Virus record (IMG/VR): IMGVR_UViG_3300020472_000076
Location: 1 to 37,612 of that record
DNA length: 37,612 nt
Reading direction: 5' to 3' (one strand)
DNA from: a virus
Both the position numbers and the translations under genes were made by a program. The notes below the pieces were generated by a model. The model was not told the DNA's origin and searched no databases. It saw only the letters and a program-made list of their open reading frames with translations. Of this stretch, positions 24,610 through 33,988 are shown in pieces (within the stretch, counting starts at the first letter, position 1; every line of letters starts with the position of its first letter).

Positions 24610-25653
24610 TTATTGTTGTTTTGCTACTTCGTTTGATTGTAGTATTTGACTTGTTTGTTGTGTTATATTTGGATCTTTAATGGTCACTCCACAATATGCT
24701 AAGATTCCTAATATTAAATTATGTTCTTCTGATTCGTGTAATTCAAAATTTGTTGACCCGTGTGTGTTACCATTATATAAATTGTTAGCAACTAATGTTA
24801 TTACTAAATTACCACCAGTGGCGCCTATACTTCCATCTGCTTCCATTACAGCATCTGTTACTGTAATTGTATCTCCAGTTGCGTAACCAGATCCAGCAGC
24901 TACTACTGTAGCACTTGTTATAGGGTCAGAATTACCTGTTGAAGCAACTTTTACAGTTGCGCCAGTACCGCTACCTGATGTGGTAGTTGCCAGAGCACCC
25001 GTGGTACCACTTCCCGCTGCTGTAACGTTACCACTCGGTAAAGTTAGTGTTAAATCAGTAATTAAACCTCCATCCACATATACCCTATCATCGTAAATAT
25101 TTGTTCCATAAGTGGTGTTAACGGTATATCCCCATCTTGGTACAGTTGGGACTTTTATATATTCTGCTTTAATCGCACCACCAGTCCAAGCGTTGTCACT
25201 TAACGCTGGTTCGACAATTATATCGCTAGCTCTTTTATAATATATTGGGAATGTTTCTGATGGACGTGTTAATGGAGAAGACAATAAATATGGAACTTTA
25301 TCTTTATTTACTTCTTCTAGTTGTATTGTTTGATTACTAATTGATAGATTGATCAATTTGTAAAGATCTGATGGGAGTGAACCAATACCATTTGTTAATG
25401 ATATGTCACTCGTTTTGTAAAATACATCGATTTTATTTTGAATACCTCTTGGCAAATCGGCGTATCCCTCGTTAGTGCCACCTATGTTTTGCATATTAGT
25501 ATATTTATTATACTGTGTGAAAGACTGATCTAACAAGCTTAATTGCATTTGCTTACCAATTTTATTAAATTCATCAGGTGTAATATAACCTCTTTGTTCT
25601 TTATTTAATATTGATAATACCGACTTATATATTGAATCTATATTCATTGCCAT
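24610..25653 (-). CDS. Ring/tail adaptor-like protein with inserted beta module, 347 aa
   Basis: I take the ATG at 25653 (MAMNIDSIYKSVLSILNKEQ) because it has the AATTATGGC leader shared by most genes here; an in-frame ATG nine codons earlier falls inside a hairpin. The protein has conserved-style segments GYITPDEFNKIGKQMQLSLL, VPYLLSSPLTRPS, IKVPTVPRWGY and the C-terminal FELHESEEHNLILGILAYCG, GVTIKDPNI, typical of ring-type adaptors. Residues about 198-291 are a Gly/Thr/Ala-rich insertion with VVAAGSGYATGDTITV, matching a module in the muzzle-like gene. Confidence 0.68.
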   Translation of the reverse strand: MAMNIDSIYKSVLSILNKEQRGYITPDEFNKIGKQMQLSLLDQSFTQYNKYTNMQNIGGTNEGYADLPRGIQNKIDVFYKTSDISLTNGIGSLPSDLYKLINLSISNQTIQLEEVNKDKVPYLLSSPLTRPSETFPIYYKRASDIIVEPALSDNAWTGGAIKAEYIKVPTVPRWGYTVNTTYGTNIYDDRVYVDGGLITDLTLTLPSGNVTAAGSGTTGALATTTSGSGTGATVKVASTGNSDPITSATVVAAGSGYATGDTITVTDAVMEADGSIGATGGNLVITLVANNLYNGNTHGSTNFELHESEEHNLILGILAYCGVTIKDPNITQQTSQILQSNEVAKQQ

Positions 25654-25666
25654 AATTTCTTTTTTA

Positions 25667-25704
25667 TATAGTGTAGTCACCTCAATAGAGATGACTACTC
25701 TATA
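25667..25704 (-). promoter_or_regulatory. Strong RNA hairpin just before the ring-protein start
   Basis: On the minus-strand transcript, GUAGUCAUCUC and GAGGUGACUAC pair as an 11-bp stem (one G-U) around a UAUU loop. After a single U-A-lacking mismatch the stem continues for 5 bp (CUAUA with UAUAG). It lies in the 61-base gap, 10 bases after one stop and 13 bases before the next ATG. The 3' side is A-rich rather than U-rich, so it is not a normal terminator. RNA processing, stability or translation control are possible. Confidence 0.75.
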
Positions 25705-25714
25705 AAGTGATTAA

Positions 25715-26515
25715 TTATTTTAATCTTTTTTCTATGTTTTTATATATTTCTAAACCTTCATCGGTTTTAAAATATGCTGCTAGCGCAGAATACGGGTGTT
25801 CATCAAAAGGAACTGTCATAATTTTCCTACCTGTCGAACCCCAAGTAAATGTTCTATTGTCTCCAGAAAGTTGTAATAATCCAGCCTCAACAGCTTTTAT
25901 ACCAAGGTTTCTGATTTCAACATTATCATCATTAACTAATTCTAAAAATAAATTAGGATTTCTTTTAGCAAACACTAAAGTATCTCTCTTTATTTCTTTA
26001 GAAGTCATTTTTGAAACAGCACTTCCTTGTTCTACTCTAAGAACTGCTTCCGCATGATCTATATCTAACTTCTGAGCAACATTTAAAGCTTTTATTTCTA
26101 CCTCTAAATCTACTAACTCATCTTTAGCTATTACTTCAGCATCCCATTCTGTGAAAATAGTGCCTCTCGCTGGATGATATATTGATAGGAATTTTTGTAA
26201 TATTTGTTTTTCTTTAGGAACAAGTAACCTACCATCTCTAAACATGATATGTTCCATTCTAAGTTCCCCCTTCATTTCATCAACAAAAACGGTTTTTTGA
26301 TTTTCACAATACTTTATTTCTCTCTCATATCCCTTCTCATCATCAAACCATAATATCCCTTTACCTCTTAATATATAAACTAAAGGTTTCACACCTATTA
26401 ATTCATATACTCTATCTTTTACTTCCCAACCTTTTTTCGCAGTAGTTGGTTTTGTTTTAACTGCAGTAGGAGTTTCTTCTAAAAAAACTTCCTGTTCTTT
26501 CTTCTTTTTTGCCAT
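25715..26515 (-). CDS. Unknown head-region protein, 266 aa
   Basis: A lysine-rich N-terminus (MAKKKKEQEVF) leads into a beta-rich domain (VYELIGVKPLVYILRGKGIL, LVPKEKQILQKFLSIYHPARGT, about 35-125) and a helical C-terminal half that includes DLEVEIKALNVAQKLD and IRNLGIKAVEAGLLQL. There are no catalytic motifs or membrane spans. It is the first gene after the capsid-gene terminator and precedes the ring proteins, so a capsid auxiliary, vertex or head-completion role is likely by position. I do not recognise the family. Confidence 0.6.
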   Translation of the reverse strand: MAKKKKEQEVFLEETPTAVKTKPTTAKKGWEVKDRVYELIGVKPLVYILRGKGILWFDDEKGYEREIKYCENQKTVFVDEMKGELRMEHIMFRDGRLLVPKEKQILQKFLSIYHPARGTIFTEWDAEVIAKDELVDLEVEIKALNVAQKLDIDHAEAVLRVEQGSAVSKMTSKEIKRDTLVFAKRNPNLFLELVNDDNVEIRNLGIKAVEAGLLQLSGDNRTFTWGSTGRKIMTVPFDEHPYSALAAYFKTDEGLEIYKNIEKRLK

Positions 26516-26538
26516 AATATAATATAATTAAATAAGTT

Positions 26539-26574
26539 AAAAAAAATAAAAGGCTAGGTGCCGAAGCACCTAAC
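26539..26574 (-). terminator. Intrinsic terminator after the capsid gene (UUCG loop)
   Basis: The transcript forms GUUAGGUGC-UUCG-GCACCUAGC, a 9-bp stem with one G-U closed by the very stable C(UUCG)G tetraloop, followed by CUUUUA and a run of eight U. An A-run precedes the stem. It starts 19 bases after the capsid stop. Some read-through must serve the tail genes unless a promoter lies in 26516-26538, where I see no clear one. Confidence 0.9.
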
Positions 26575-26593
26575 TTTTTATATAATCAAGCTA

Positions 26594-28054
26594 CTATGTT
26601 TTAAACAATACAAAATTGTTTGCAGCTTGAGTCACTAAACATCTTTCCGATAAATAGTGTATTTCCATCTTGTCATCACCAGATGTAGAAGCTCCAACAG
26701 AACCAGTAACCCAAGATTTCATCTTTCTGTTATCTGTTTCTGAGGCTCTATATCTTACGTGTAAGAATGGTCTCCTGATATTTCTACCCATGTTTTGATC
26801 ATAAACAGAGCTTGTACCAGCTGGTACTAAAGCACCTGCGATACTAACATCTGCTGTATTAGCTAAATGACCTCTAGTAGAAGCATCGTTTAAGTATTTC
26901 CAGTCAGTTTTGTAGAAGTCATAAGAACCTCTTCTAAACCCAGTGAAACCTAAATTTAAAGCCATATCCTCTGAATTATTAAATAATCCATAAGCAGTAC
27001 CACCATTAGCACCGCTAGAAAGAGCTCCTAATGCATCATCAATGTTAATTGAAGATACTCTATCTAAGAAAAGCGAATTTTCTTCAATAGCACCTTGTCT
27101 ATCTAACTCTTTTAATAGAGTTGTAAAATCATATAGTACACCTGCTGCTGTTGGAACTGTTCCAACCACATCAAACATATCTGTTGCTACTAGACCTCTA
27201 GTTTCAATTGCTGAGAATAAACCTTCAGATCCCTGTACTCCTTGAGTATCAGCGTTATCTTTCACGGTTTCAATCATCGACATTTCAACATAGTCTTCAA
27301 ATCTTTTTCTAGTATCAGCTTCAGATTTAACGTACCATAAGTATCCATTTTGACCAGCTTCGCCAGAAACTTCAACCCACCCAATTTGGGCAGCATCAGA
27401 TCCAGAGATTTCAAAGTGATCTTTTATAATCATTGGTCTATTTGAATAACTCTTGAACTTAGGCTCAATAGATTTATCCATTGTTGCCGTTCCTTTCGCA
27501 AATTCAGAGCCATAAACAAAGAACTTCGCATTAGTACTAGCGGTATCACTACTTGTTAAAGCAGTTACATCATCAATGTTATCTCCACCATAAGGTTTAA
27601 GCGTTAACGCTGATGTTGATGCTTCTGATCCTGCAGTACAAACACATTTTACAATTGCTGTAGCAGCCGAGCTGTTTCCAGTAATTTGAAGAACTACAGT
27701 TGCACCTTTTCTAACTGCGTGTGCTTCTGTTGCTCCACTATCTATACCTACAATAGCGCTAACAGCTCCCGTTGCTGCATTAACTGTTGCTTTGTAAGCT
27801 AAGTGTAATCTACCTTGTTCTGACCAAATTACTTCGTCAGAAGTCATTGGCTCTTCTGCAGCTAAGAAATCTAAGAAACCACCTATTGAACGGTCTCCAT
27901 ATTTTTCGATTTCAGCTTCATAAAGCTCAGGCAGATATTGAGCCGCCCAACCATTACCTTTAATATCTAGATAATTACTAGATAAAGTCATTTGTTGTGC
28001 AGCTGGTGTTACTATACCCGCGGCCGGAACCGAGGTTATTGTTACATTTGCCAT
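26594..28054 (-). CDS. Major capsid protein (HK97 fold, putative), 486 aa
   Basis: Its place after portal and scaffold genes, its length (~490 aa) and a dedicated terminator point to the major capsid protein. Recognisable segments are the N-terminal WAAQYLPELYEAEIEKYGDR, a beta-rich insertion of about 70 residues (about 90-160, ATVVLQITGNSSAATAIVKC), ENSLFLDRVSSINIDDAL, and the C-terminal RRPFLHVRYRASETDNRKMK and LSERCLVTQAANNFVLFKT. The last two recall the C-terminus of crAss-like and marine Bacteroidetes phage capsid proteins. The insertion could form a surface spike. The fold is inferred. Confidence 0.82.
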   Translation of the reverse strand: MANVTITSVPAAGIVTPAAQQMTLSSNYLDIKGNGWAAQYLPELYEAEIEKYGDRSIGGFLDFLAAEEPMTSDEVIWSEQGRLHLAYKATVNAATGAVSAIVGIDSGATEAHAVRKGATVVLQITGNSSAATAIVKCVCTAGSEASTSALTLKPYGGDNIDDVTALTSSDTASTNAKFFVYGSEFAKGTATMDKSIEPKFKSYSNRPMIIKDHFEISGSDAAQIGWVEVSGEAGQNGYLWYVKSEADTRKRFEDYVEMSMIETVKDNADTQGVQGSEGLFSAIETRGLVATDMFDVVGTVPTAAGVLYDFTTLLKELDRQGAIEENSLFLDRVSSINIDDALGALSSGANGGTAYGLFNNSEDMALNLGFTGFRRGSYDFYKTDWKYLNDASTRGHLANTADVSIAGALVPAGTSSVYDQNMGRNIRRPFLHVRYRASETDNRKMKSWVTGSVGASTSGDDKMEIHYLSERCLVTQAANNFVLFKT

Positions 28055-28076
28055 AATTTTTAAATTTTAAAGTTTA

Positions 28077-29324
28077 TTAATAGTTTTTAAGTTTTGCTTT
28101 AAGTTTTCTACTATCATCGCCACTAATCACTTTATATTTCACCCCACTGGTATCAACAATGCTAGAATCAGTTTTCCTTGGATCCATATTTATATTTTTG
28201 GATTCTGCGGTAACTTGTTTAATAGCGTCTGCTTTACCTTGTTGGTAAAAATGACTAGCGATTGCATCAGGGTTTCTTGCTGCAAATAAAGATTTATGAT
28301 ACCCATTAGCATCATCAAGTAAATTATTTTTATTGATGTATTTACCAAAAACATTTAGTACGTTGCTTTGAGCATCTTTATTCGCATCAACATCCTTGAC
28401 ATTATAACGATATTTTTTGTCTTCAACTTCAAATTCAAAACCTTTGAATTCATTATTAAAAACTTCGCTTGTTTTCTTATCGAAGTGTGCCTGTTGCTGT
28501 TGCGTTAGTTTTCTAACTTGTTCTTGCTCTTTATTATAGCGATTAAAGAAATCTATAGCCTTTTGTTGCGCTGGAGGTAACTTTGAACCCATTTTCAATT
28601 CGTCATAGTATTTACCTTTCATTTGCTCCAAATGATTTCTAGCTTCTGCAACCGCCTCTTTATAAGCAAGTTTTTTGCGTTTAATATTCCTTTCCTCATC
28701 AATTTCCTCGTCAACTTTGAAATTATCTTCTATTAAGAAGTTCCTTTCATCTTGAGAAAGATGTGGTTTGGTTTGTTTATAATAGTCATCTAAAAGAGTA
28801 CTATCATCTACTTTTGAATAATCCGCATTGAGCCTAACGTAGTCTTCAAGCGTTCCACCAGTCTCATTCATAAAGTTTACAACTTTCTGTATGTTCTCTG
28901 GTAGGTCCATTCCTGGAGTATTTTCTTGTGTTTCTTTTTTCTCTACTTCCGCTGGATTTTCTTTCTCAACAACGGGAGGTTTAACTTCCTTTTCACTTGA
29001 AGTTTCATTAGTTTTGATTTCCTCAAGAACAGGTTGCTTAACCTCTTCTTCCTTAACTTCCTCTTTTTTTCCTTCAGCTTGTTTTTCTTTAACAACCTCA
29101 GTGACAATAGGTTCGTTTTTTTCCACTTTTTTATCACTGTCTCCTTTAGTTCCTTCTTCTTCTTTTTGATTAAGTTCATTTAAATCCACTACATAAGTAC
29201 CATCTTCCTTGAAGTTGTTACTTTTTTCCTTTTTAGGTTGTTTAACTTCTTTTGCTTCTACCTTTTCTTTAGAAACATTTTTATCTACAACCTCTTCGGT
29301 TTTTTTTGTTTTTGCTTTTGCCAT
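28077..29324 (-). CDS. Putative scaffolding protein, 415 aa
   Basis: The N-terminal ~150 residues are low-complexity Lys/Glu/Val/Pro (many EEV, KEE and KPPVVEKE segments), followed by helical coiled-coil-like stretches (AVAEARNHLEQMKGKYYDEL, RYNKEQEQVRKLTQQQQAHF). The C-terminus is short and basic (DDSRKLKAKLKNY), the usual place of a scaffold's capsid-binding tail. It lies between portal and capsid genes, the usual scaffold position. I see no protease motif. A structural head protein is the alternative. Confidence 0.68.
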   Translation of the reverse strand: MAKAKTKKTEEVVDKNVSKEKVEAKEVKQPKKEKSNNFKEDGTYVVDLNELNQKEEEGTKGDSDKKVEKNEPIVTEVVKEKQAEGKKEEVKEEEVKQPVLEEIKTNETSSEKEVKPPVVEKENPAEVEKKETQENTPGMDLPENIQKVVNFMNETGGTLEDYVRLNADYSKVDDSTLLDDYYKQTKPHLSQDERNFLIEDNFKVDEEIDEERNIKRKKLAYKEAVAEARNHLEQMKGKYYDELKMGSKLPPAQQKAIDFFNRYNKEQEQVRKLTQQQQAHFDKKTSEVFNNEFKGFEFEVEDKKYRYNVKDVDANKDAQSNVLNVFGKYINKNNLLDDANGYHKSLFAARNPDAIASHFYQQGKADAIKQVTAESKNINMDPRKTDSSIVDTSGVKYKVISGDDSRKLKAKLKNY

Positions 29325-29350
29325 AATATAATTTTATATAATAATTAATT

Positions 29351-31762
29351 TTAACGTGGCTCAAATTGCTCTAAGCCAAAACCCCCTAAATTATCAAATC
29401 CACTAGATTCGAAATTTTTAGGTGGAGTATCTTTTTTTCTTTGATCAATCATCTCACTTTGTTGAGTTGCTTGTATCTTAGTTCTTTTATCTTTACGATC
29501 CTCTTTAAATTTATCCTTCTCATTAATGATATTTAATTCCATTTGTTTTATTTGAGAATTTAACTGAAACTCATGATTCATTAATTCTTTCTTAATCATA
29601 GCTTCGGTTTCCATTTTCTTAATATCAAACTCAAGTTGTGCTTGATTAATTTGCACTTCACTTTGCGCTATACCTTGTTGCTTATGTATTTCAGCTTGCG
29701 CGGAAGCTTGAGCTGCTTGTGCATTTGATTCAGTTTGCGCTTGAATATTTTCCATTTGCATTTGCCTATCTAACTCTTGTTTTTTACGTCTACGTAATTT
29801 TAATAACTGATTAGCTAATTTTAAGTTTCTAATCTCACGGATATCAATAGCATCTTCTAATAATACTTGTTCTTTTTGTAAAGCCATTTGAATATTATTC
29901 TCAAGCATTTGCTTTTCTTCTTCATCCGGAGCTAATTCTAAGAATATTCCAAAATCATGTAGATGTAGTTGGCTAACCTCACTTAAAGTTCCAATGTTAA
30001 ACTTACCTAGTGAATTAATAAATGAATCACGAGTTTTAGAAAATTCTAAAATATCAGATATTCTTAATGATAAACACTCAGCTGTTTGTAATGTTAAATA
30101 TAAGCCACTTTGCAGTATATGTCTTGTTGCTGTATTTGAATTAGCTGCTGCTAATTTCTGCACGCCAACTAAAGCGTTTTTATCAGGTGTGCTACCGTCT
30201 CTAGCTTCATTTAATCCAGTTACATCACGCATCATTTGTAAATAGTAGTTATACGATTGTATTAAACTTGCTATTTTAGCATTACCTGATCCAGAATTTA
30301 ATTCTTGTATTGGGATTTTACCATTATTAAAATCACCTTCTTGAGTCATAGATCGACCAATAACACTACCAGTTTGGAAATACATGTTTAATGCTTCTTG
30401 CGGATTGTAATTAGTACCGTTACCTAAATCTATTTCTGCCATACCATCGGCATCTAAATAAACACCATCTGGAACCATTCTACTTAAAACTTGTTGTAAT
30501 TTTAAATGCGTTAATTGAATCATATCGGCAAATGTCGACATTCTACCAACTAATGATTCTATTCTACCTTTATATAACCTTGGTGCAACTATACTATAAC
30601 TCATATGAACTTTAGTTATATCAGATTTCGGCCTTGTCATGTTTTCAGCTAATTTCCACTCAAGAATATCGTCATCTAGCCCAACTATTTTAACACCAGA
30701 ATACAGTACTTCTATAGCGCGTACCGCAACTTCAAAATTTTCATTTTCACCTGGATTGAAATCCCCATCTTTCTGTATTGATTTCTGTGCACCAGTTGCT
30801 GTATTTTTAATCTTATATGCTTGATGGTTAAATGTTTTATATTCATAATACAACACGTCAACACTACCGCTATATTTCTCTTTAGCACCATATGCTCTAC
30901 TATGTATTTTCTTTGATTCACCAAGCCCCTCAATTCTTTTAACAAAATCAGAACTCATATTGGGGAATTGTTTTTTTAATTCTGAGATATTAACCCTTCT
31001 TATTTCACCTACATAATATAAATCATCGAAATATGGTGATTCAGTATAAGAGTATACTAAATCAGAAGGATCAACGTAATCTATTTTTACTCCTTCAGCT
31101 GTATTAAATGATGTTTTTACTGCAGCTATTCCTAAAACAGCAATATCATAATCTAATCTTTTTTTAATTAAATCCCATTTGTTTAAATCAAATAAATTGT
31201 TTAAAGCTTCTTCTTGAGCAATCTCAATAGACTGCTTATAATCCAGTTGCATATGTAAAGAAAGTTCTTCATCACTTTCTGGTAATGATTGTGGTGAGTT
31301 ATTAAACGTGTTGATATTTTGATTATCTAATACCGCTTGTTTGAAAGTTTGAAGTCTCATATCATCGAGCACACCTTCAACGTATTGTGTACGTTCACTT
31401 AACGCTGCTGGATCTTGTGCGTAAGATTTTATTTCATATGTTCTCTCGGCTATACCATTAACTACTATGTCTACAAATTTAGGTATAATTGGAACAGGTT
31501 TCCAATCTAAATTTAAATAACTTAAATCACCGTTAATTGATAACTCGTCTTTATATTTTTGTATTGATTGTTCCCCTCTAGCATACAATCTAAGTTTATG
31601 GAAGTTTTCATTCATCGTGTAGTATTTTTGACTACCGGAATCTCTCTTAAACCATTCGCTTTCTATTGCTTTTCCAACCTGCAAGCCGTGTTCTATTGTA
31701 GACTTCTCTAAATCACTAACTGCTTGACTAGGAAAACCGTTTTTTGATTCTTTGTTTATCAT
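29351..31762 (-). CDS. Portal protein, 803 aa
   Basis: The portal forms the dodecameric DNA gateway at one capsid vertex. Position directly after the large terminase (3-base gap) and the ~800-aa length fit the long portals of crAss-like phages. Segments include FHKLRLYARGEQSIQKYKDE, VPIIPKFVDIVVNGIAERTY (clip/wing region), YDIAVLGIAAVKTSFN, DYVDPSDLVYSYTESPYFDD and MRDVTGLNEARDGSTPDKNA, a motif typical of portal stem regions. The C-terminal third (about 640-760) is Gln/Glu-rich coiled coil (RQMQMENIQAQTESNAQAAQ), suiting a barrel domain. Confidence 0.85.
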   Translation of the reverse strand: MINKESKNGFPSQAVSDLEKSTIEHGLQVGKAIESEWFKRDSGSQKYYTMNENFHKLRLYARGEQSIQKYKDELSINGDLSYLNLDWKPVPIIPKFVDIVVNGIAERTYEIKSYAQDPAALSERTQYVEGVLDDMRLQTFKQAVLDNQNINTFNNSPQSLPESDEELSLHMQLDYKQSIEIAQEEALNNLFDLNKWDLIKKRLDYDIAVLGIAAVKTSFNTAEGVKIDYVDPSDLVYSYTESPYFDDLYYVGEIRRVNISELKKQFPNMSSDFVKRIEGLGESKKIHSRAYGAKEKYSGSVDVLYYEYKTFNHQAYKIKNTATGAQKSIQKDGDFNPGENENFEVAVRAIEVLYSGVKIVGLDDDILEWKLAENMTRPKSDITKVHMSYSIVAPRLYKGRIESLVGRMSTFADMIQLTHLKLQQVLSRMVPDGVYLDADGMAEIDLGNGTNYNPQEALNMYFQTGSVIGRSMTQEGDFNNGKIPIQELNSGSGNAKIASLIQSYNYYLQMMRDVTGLNEARDGSTPDKNALVGVQKLAAANSNTATRHILQSGLYLTLQTAECLSLRISDILEFSKTRDSFINSLGKFNIGTLSEVSQLHLHDFGIFLELAPDEEEKQMLENNIQMALQKEQVLLEDAIDIREIRNLKLANQLLKLRRRKKQELDRQMQMENIQAQTESNAQAAQASAQAEIHKQQGIAQSEVQINQAQLEFDIKKMETEAMIKKELMNHEFQLNSQIKQMELNIINEKDKFKEDRKDKRTKIQATQQSEMIDQRKKDTPPKNFESSGFDNLGGFGLEQFEPR

Positions 31763-31765
31763 TTG

Positions 31766-33988
31766 TTATTCTATAATTTTAGATCTTGTACCGCTATTTT
31801 TATATTTAGCAATATTAATATTTACTTGTTCCTTTTGTATATTTGCGTTTGGTTTATATAAATGTCTATTACACGCCATTATAGCTAAACCCGAGCTAAT
31901 TGTAGCATCAAATTTTGTTCTTTTGTTTATATCAAATCTAGACCAATCATTTAAAGTTTTATTAAAATATATGTCACCGTGTAAGCCATCGGGTTTTATT
32001 CCAACGTGGTTTTGTATATACATTTCTATTGCGGATGCGTGAGCTTGCTTTATATCCTCACTTGTGTTTGGAATTCCACCTATTTCCTTTTCAGTAACCG
32101 ATAATTTATTCCAAATTTTATCAGGTCTATTCATTGAGTAACCTCTATATCCACGCCTTCTTAAGTAATACAATAAACGTGGTTTGTTATTTTCCGCGAG
32201 TATTGGCATTCCATAAAATACCAATGCCATTAAAATGTCTTCAAAAAATATCTCAGCGGTTTGCGGTCTAGCTACGTACTCTAAAAAAAACTTATTAGAT
32301 GGGCAATCTTCCATACTAAACTTTGTTAAACCATGCAACGCTCCTTTAGATCCTTGGCCATCAACGGTTCCTGATATGTCATAACTATCACAACCAAAAG
32401 CCCCTATATGTTCATTGGCTGGGTATTTTATGCCGTTTTTAATCACAATTTTATTTTGTAGATTTACAGGTGGAACCCAAGATATATTAAATCTACCTTT
32501 TAAATCAGGATAAAATATTACTTGAGTATCTTTTACTCCATTAATCCACTGAAAATTACCAGTGGATACCTGTGAATCACTCCGTGTCTCTTCGTTATAA
32601 TCAATTTGCTCATATATTTTAGCTAAATTAAATATACTATTTTTAGTTTCATCCCTAAACGCGTGCTCTTCAGATCGTGGAAATTGTCTGTAAAATTCAT
32701 TTAAAGCGTCTGGATCATTTTTTAACCCATCAACTTCATTATCCCAATGGTCTATAACACCCGTGTCTATTAACTCACCGTAGTAATCGTAAGTTGGATC
32801 TGATGGGGTATTGAATACAGGCATACCATACCTATCCATAAAACCTTCATAATTCCATTCCATTGGTATAAACAAACTATATAATCCAGATTTAGTTTGT
32901 CCATTTTTATTTCTTTTTGTTACGTTAGAATCTTTAAATAATTTCTTAAAATTATCTCCACCTTTATCTAATGCGTTTGATGTACTTCCCATCATACATT
33001 TCCCAATAACCCTACTACCCAATCGTAAACATGTTTTTGTTACTCTCCAATTGTTTAGTATATTATCAGGTCTCTCCCACTTGCCACTTTCATCATGTAC
33101 TAGTAAATTTAGTTTTTCTCCATCATAACTGTTATCACCAGTGTTTTTCCAATCAATAGTAGTATCTAAACCTACAATTTCTTCAATTTGCTCATTCGTC
33201 TGAAGTTTCTTTCTAGTAAACTTTTGAGCCGGAACCCTATACGCAAGTTCGCTTTTTGGTCTATCCATCCCGTCTTGAATCGGTTTAAAGAAAAACGGAT
33301 AATTAACTGAAATTGGTACAACCTTATCAGTAAACATCTTTTTAGAGTCCCAACCAGTCTTTGATAGTATACCAAATCTTGCGTCACTCGAGATAGTAGC
33401 AGCGTTAACTGTTTCCGCACTTGCCATAAACGAGAAACCAGATCGTCTATTTTTAAGGTAACATATTCCATAAGCACGTTTATCTGCTTTACAAGCTTCC
33501 CAAAATAAATAGAATAATCTATTTGATTCTCTAAATTCAGGAGCACCCACGTCAATTTTTGACCACTGAAGATACATATAGTGAGTACCGGTAATGTAAG
33601 TAGGCTTACCATTATTATTAAACCAAAAACCATTCTCTCTACGATTAAACTCTTCATTGATATAATCAAACCATTTATCTTTATGTTCATTTGGGTAATC
33701 TCTCCAGTCAAAAATGGTTTTAATGTTTTTTAATGCTTTTGGATATTCAAACTGTTCCCAATGTTGTTCTTTTTTCTTTTTGGATCTACTATAAACTTTA
33801 GTAGCAGGTGGTAAAGCTATTTTAAAATTCTGAATTTCATATATTTCACCTATTTGCCCTGTCTTACTTACAACTACAATATCATGTTCTTTATTGTAAC
33901 CATATTTCCATTTCTTTGCTTTATTAAGCCTTTTTAATGTATTGATTCTTATAGGCTCAACAATTTTATATAAAGTTTGTTTATACAT
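31766..33988 (-). CDS. terL: Terminase large subunit, 740 aa
   Basis: TerL is the ATP-driven DNA-packaging motor and nuclease. An N-terminal block GTHYMYLQWSKID precedes a degenerate Walker A-like KNRRSGFS (about 177). Walker B is LNLLVHDES (about 295-300) and the coupling motif region is GKCMMGSTSNA. The C-terminal nuclease domain begins GAFGCDSYDISGT, with a metal-binding Asp near 533, followed by ARPQTAEIFFEDILMA. The protein is longer than most TerLs (500-650 aa), with an extra N-terminal ~100 residues, like crAss-like TerLs. The ATG overlaps the small-subunit stop (TAATG), and the portal follows. Confidence 0.9.
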   Translation of the reverse strand: MYKQTLYKIVEPIRINTLKRLNKAKKWKYGYNKEHDIVVVSKTGQIGEIYEIQNFKIALPPATKVYSRSKKKKEQHWEQFEYPKALKNIKTIFDWRDYPNEHKDKWFDYINEEFNRRENGFWFNNNGKPTYITGTHYMYLQWSKIDVGAPEFRESNRLFYLFWEACKADKRAYGICYLKNRRSGFSFMASAETVNAATISSDARFGILSKTGWDSKKMFTDKVVPISVNYPFFFKPIQDGMDRPKSELAYRVPAQKFTRKKLQTNEQIEEIVGLDTTIDWKNTGDNSYDGEKLNLLVHDESGKWERPDNILNNWRVTKTCLRLGSRVIGKCMMGSTSNALDKGGDNFKKLFKDSNVTKRNKNGQTKSGLYSLFIPMEWNYEGFMDRYGMPVFNTPSDPTYDYYGELIDTGVIDHWDNEVDGLKNDPDALNEFYRQFPRSEEHAFRDETKNSIFNLAKIYEQIDYNEETRSDSQVSTGNFQWINGVKDTQVIFYPDLKGRFNISWVPPVNLQNKIVIKNGIKYPANEHIGAFGCDSYDISGTVDGQGSKGALHGLTKFSMEDCPSNKFFLEYVARPQTAEIFFEDILMALVFYGMPILAENNKPRLLYYLRRRGYRGYSMNRPDKIWNKLSVTEKEIGGIPNTSEDIKQAHASAIEMYIQNHVGIKPDGLHGDIYFNKTLNDWSRFDINKRTKFDATISSGLAIMACNRHLYKPNANIQKEQVNINIAKYKNSGTRSKIIE

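Noticed and set aside
28891-29179. Plus-strand Ser/Phe-rich and minus-strand Lys-rich alternative ORFs in the scaffold gene
   Set aside because: Both arise from the low-complexity Lys/Glu coding stretch; they have no junctions with neighbouring genes and no sensible protein features.
33172-33711. Minus-strand 179-aa ORF inside terL
   Set aside because: Different frame within clear TerL coding sequence between its ATPase motifs; composition is hydrophobic nonsense typical of a frame shadow.
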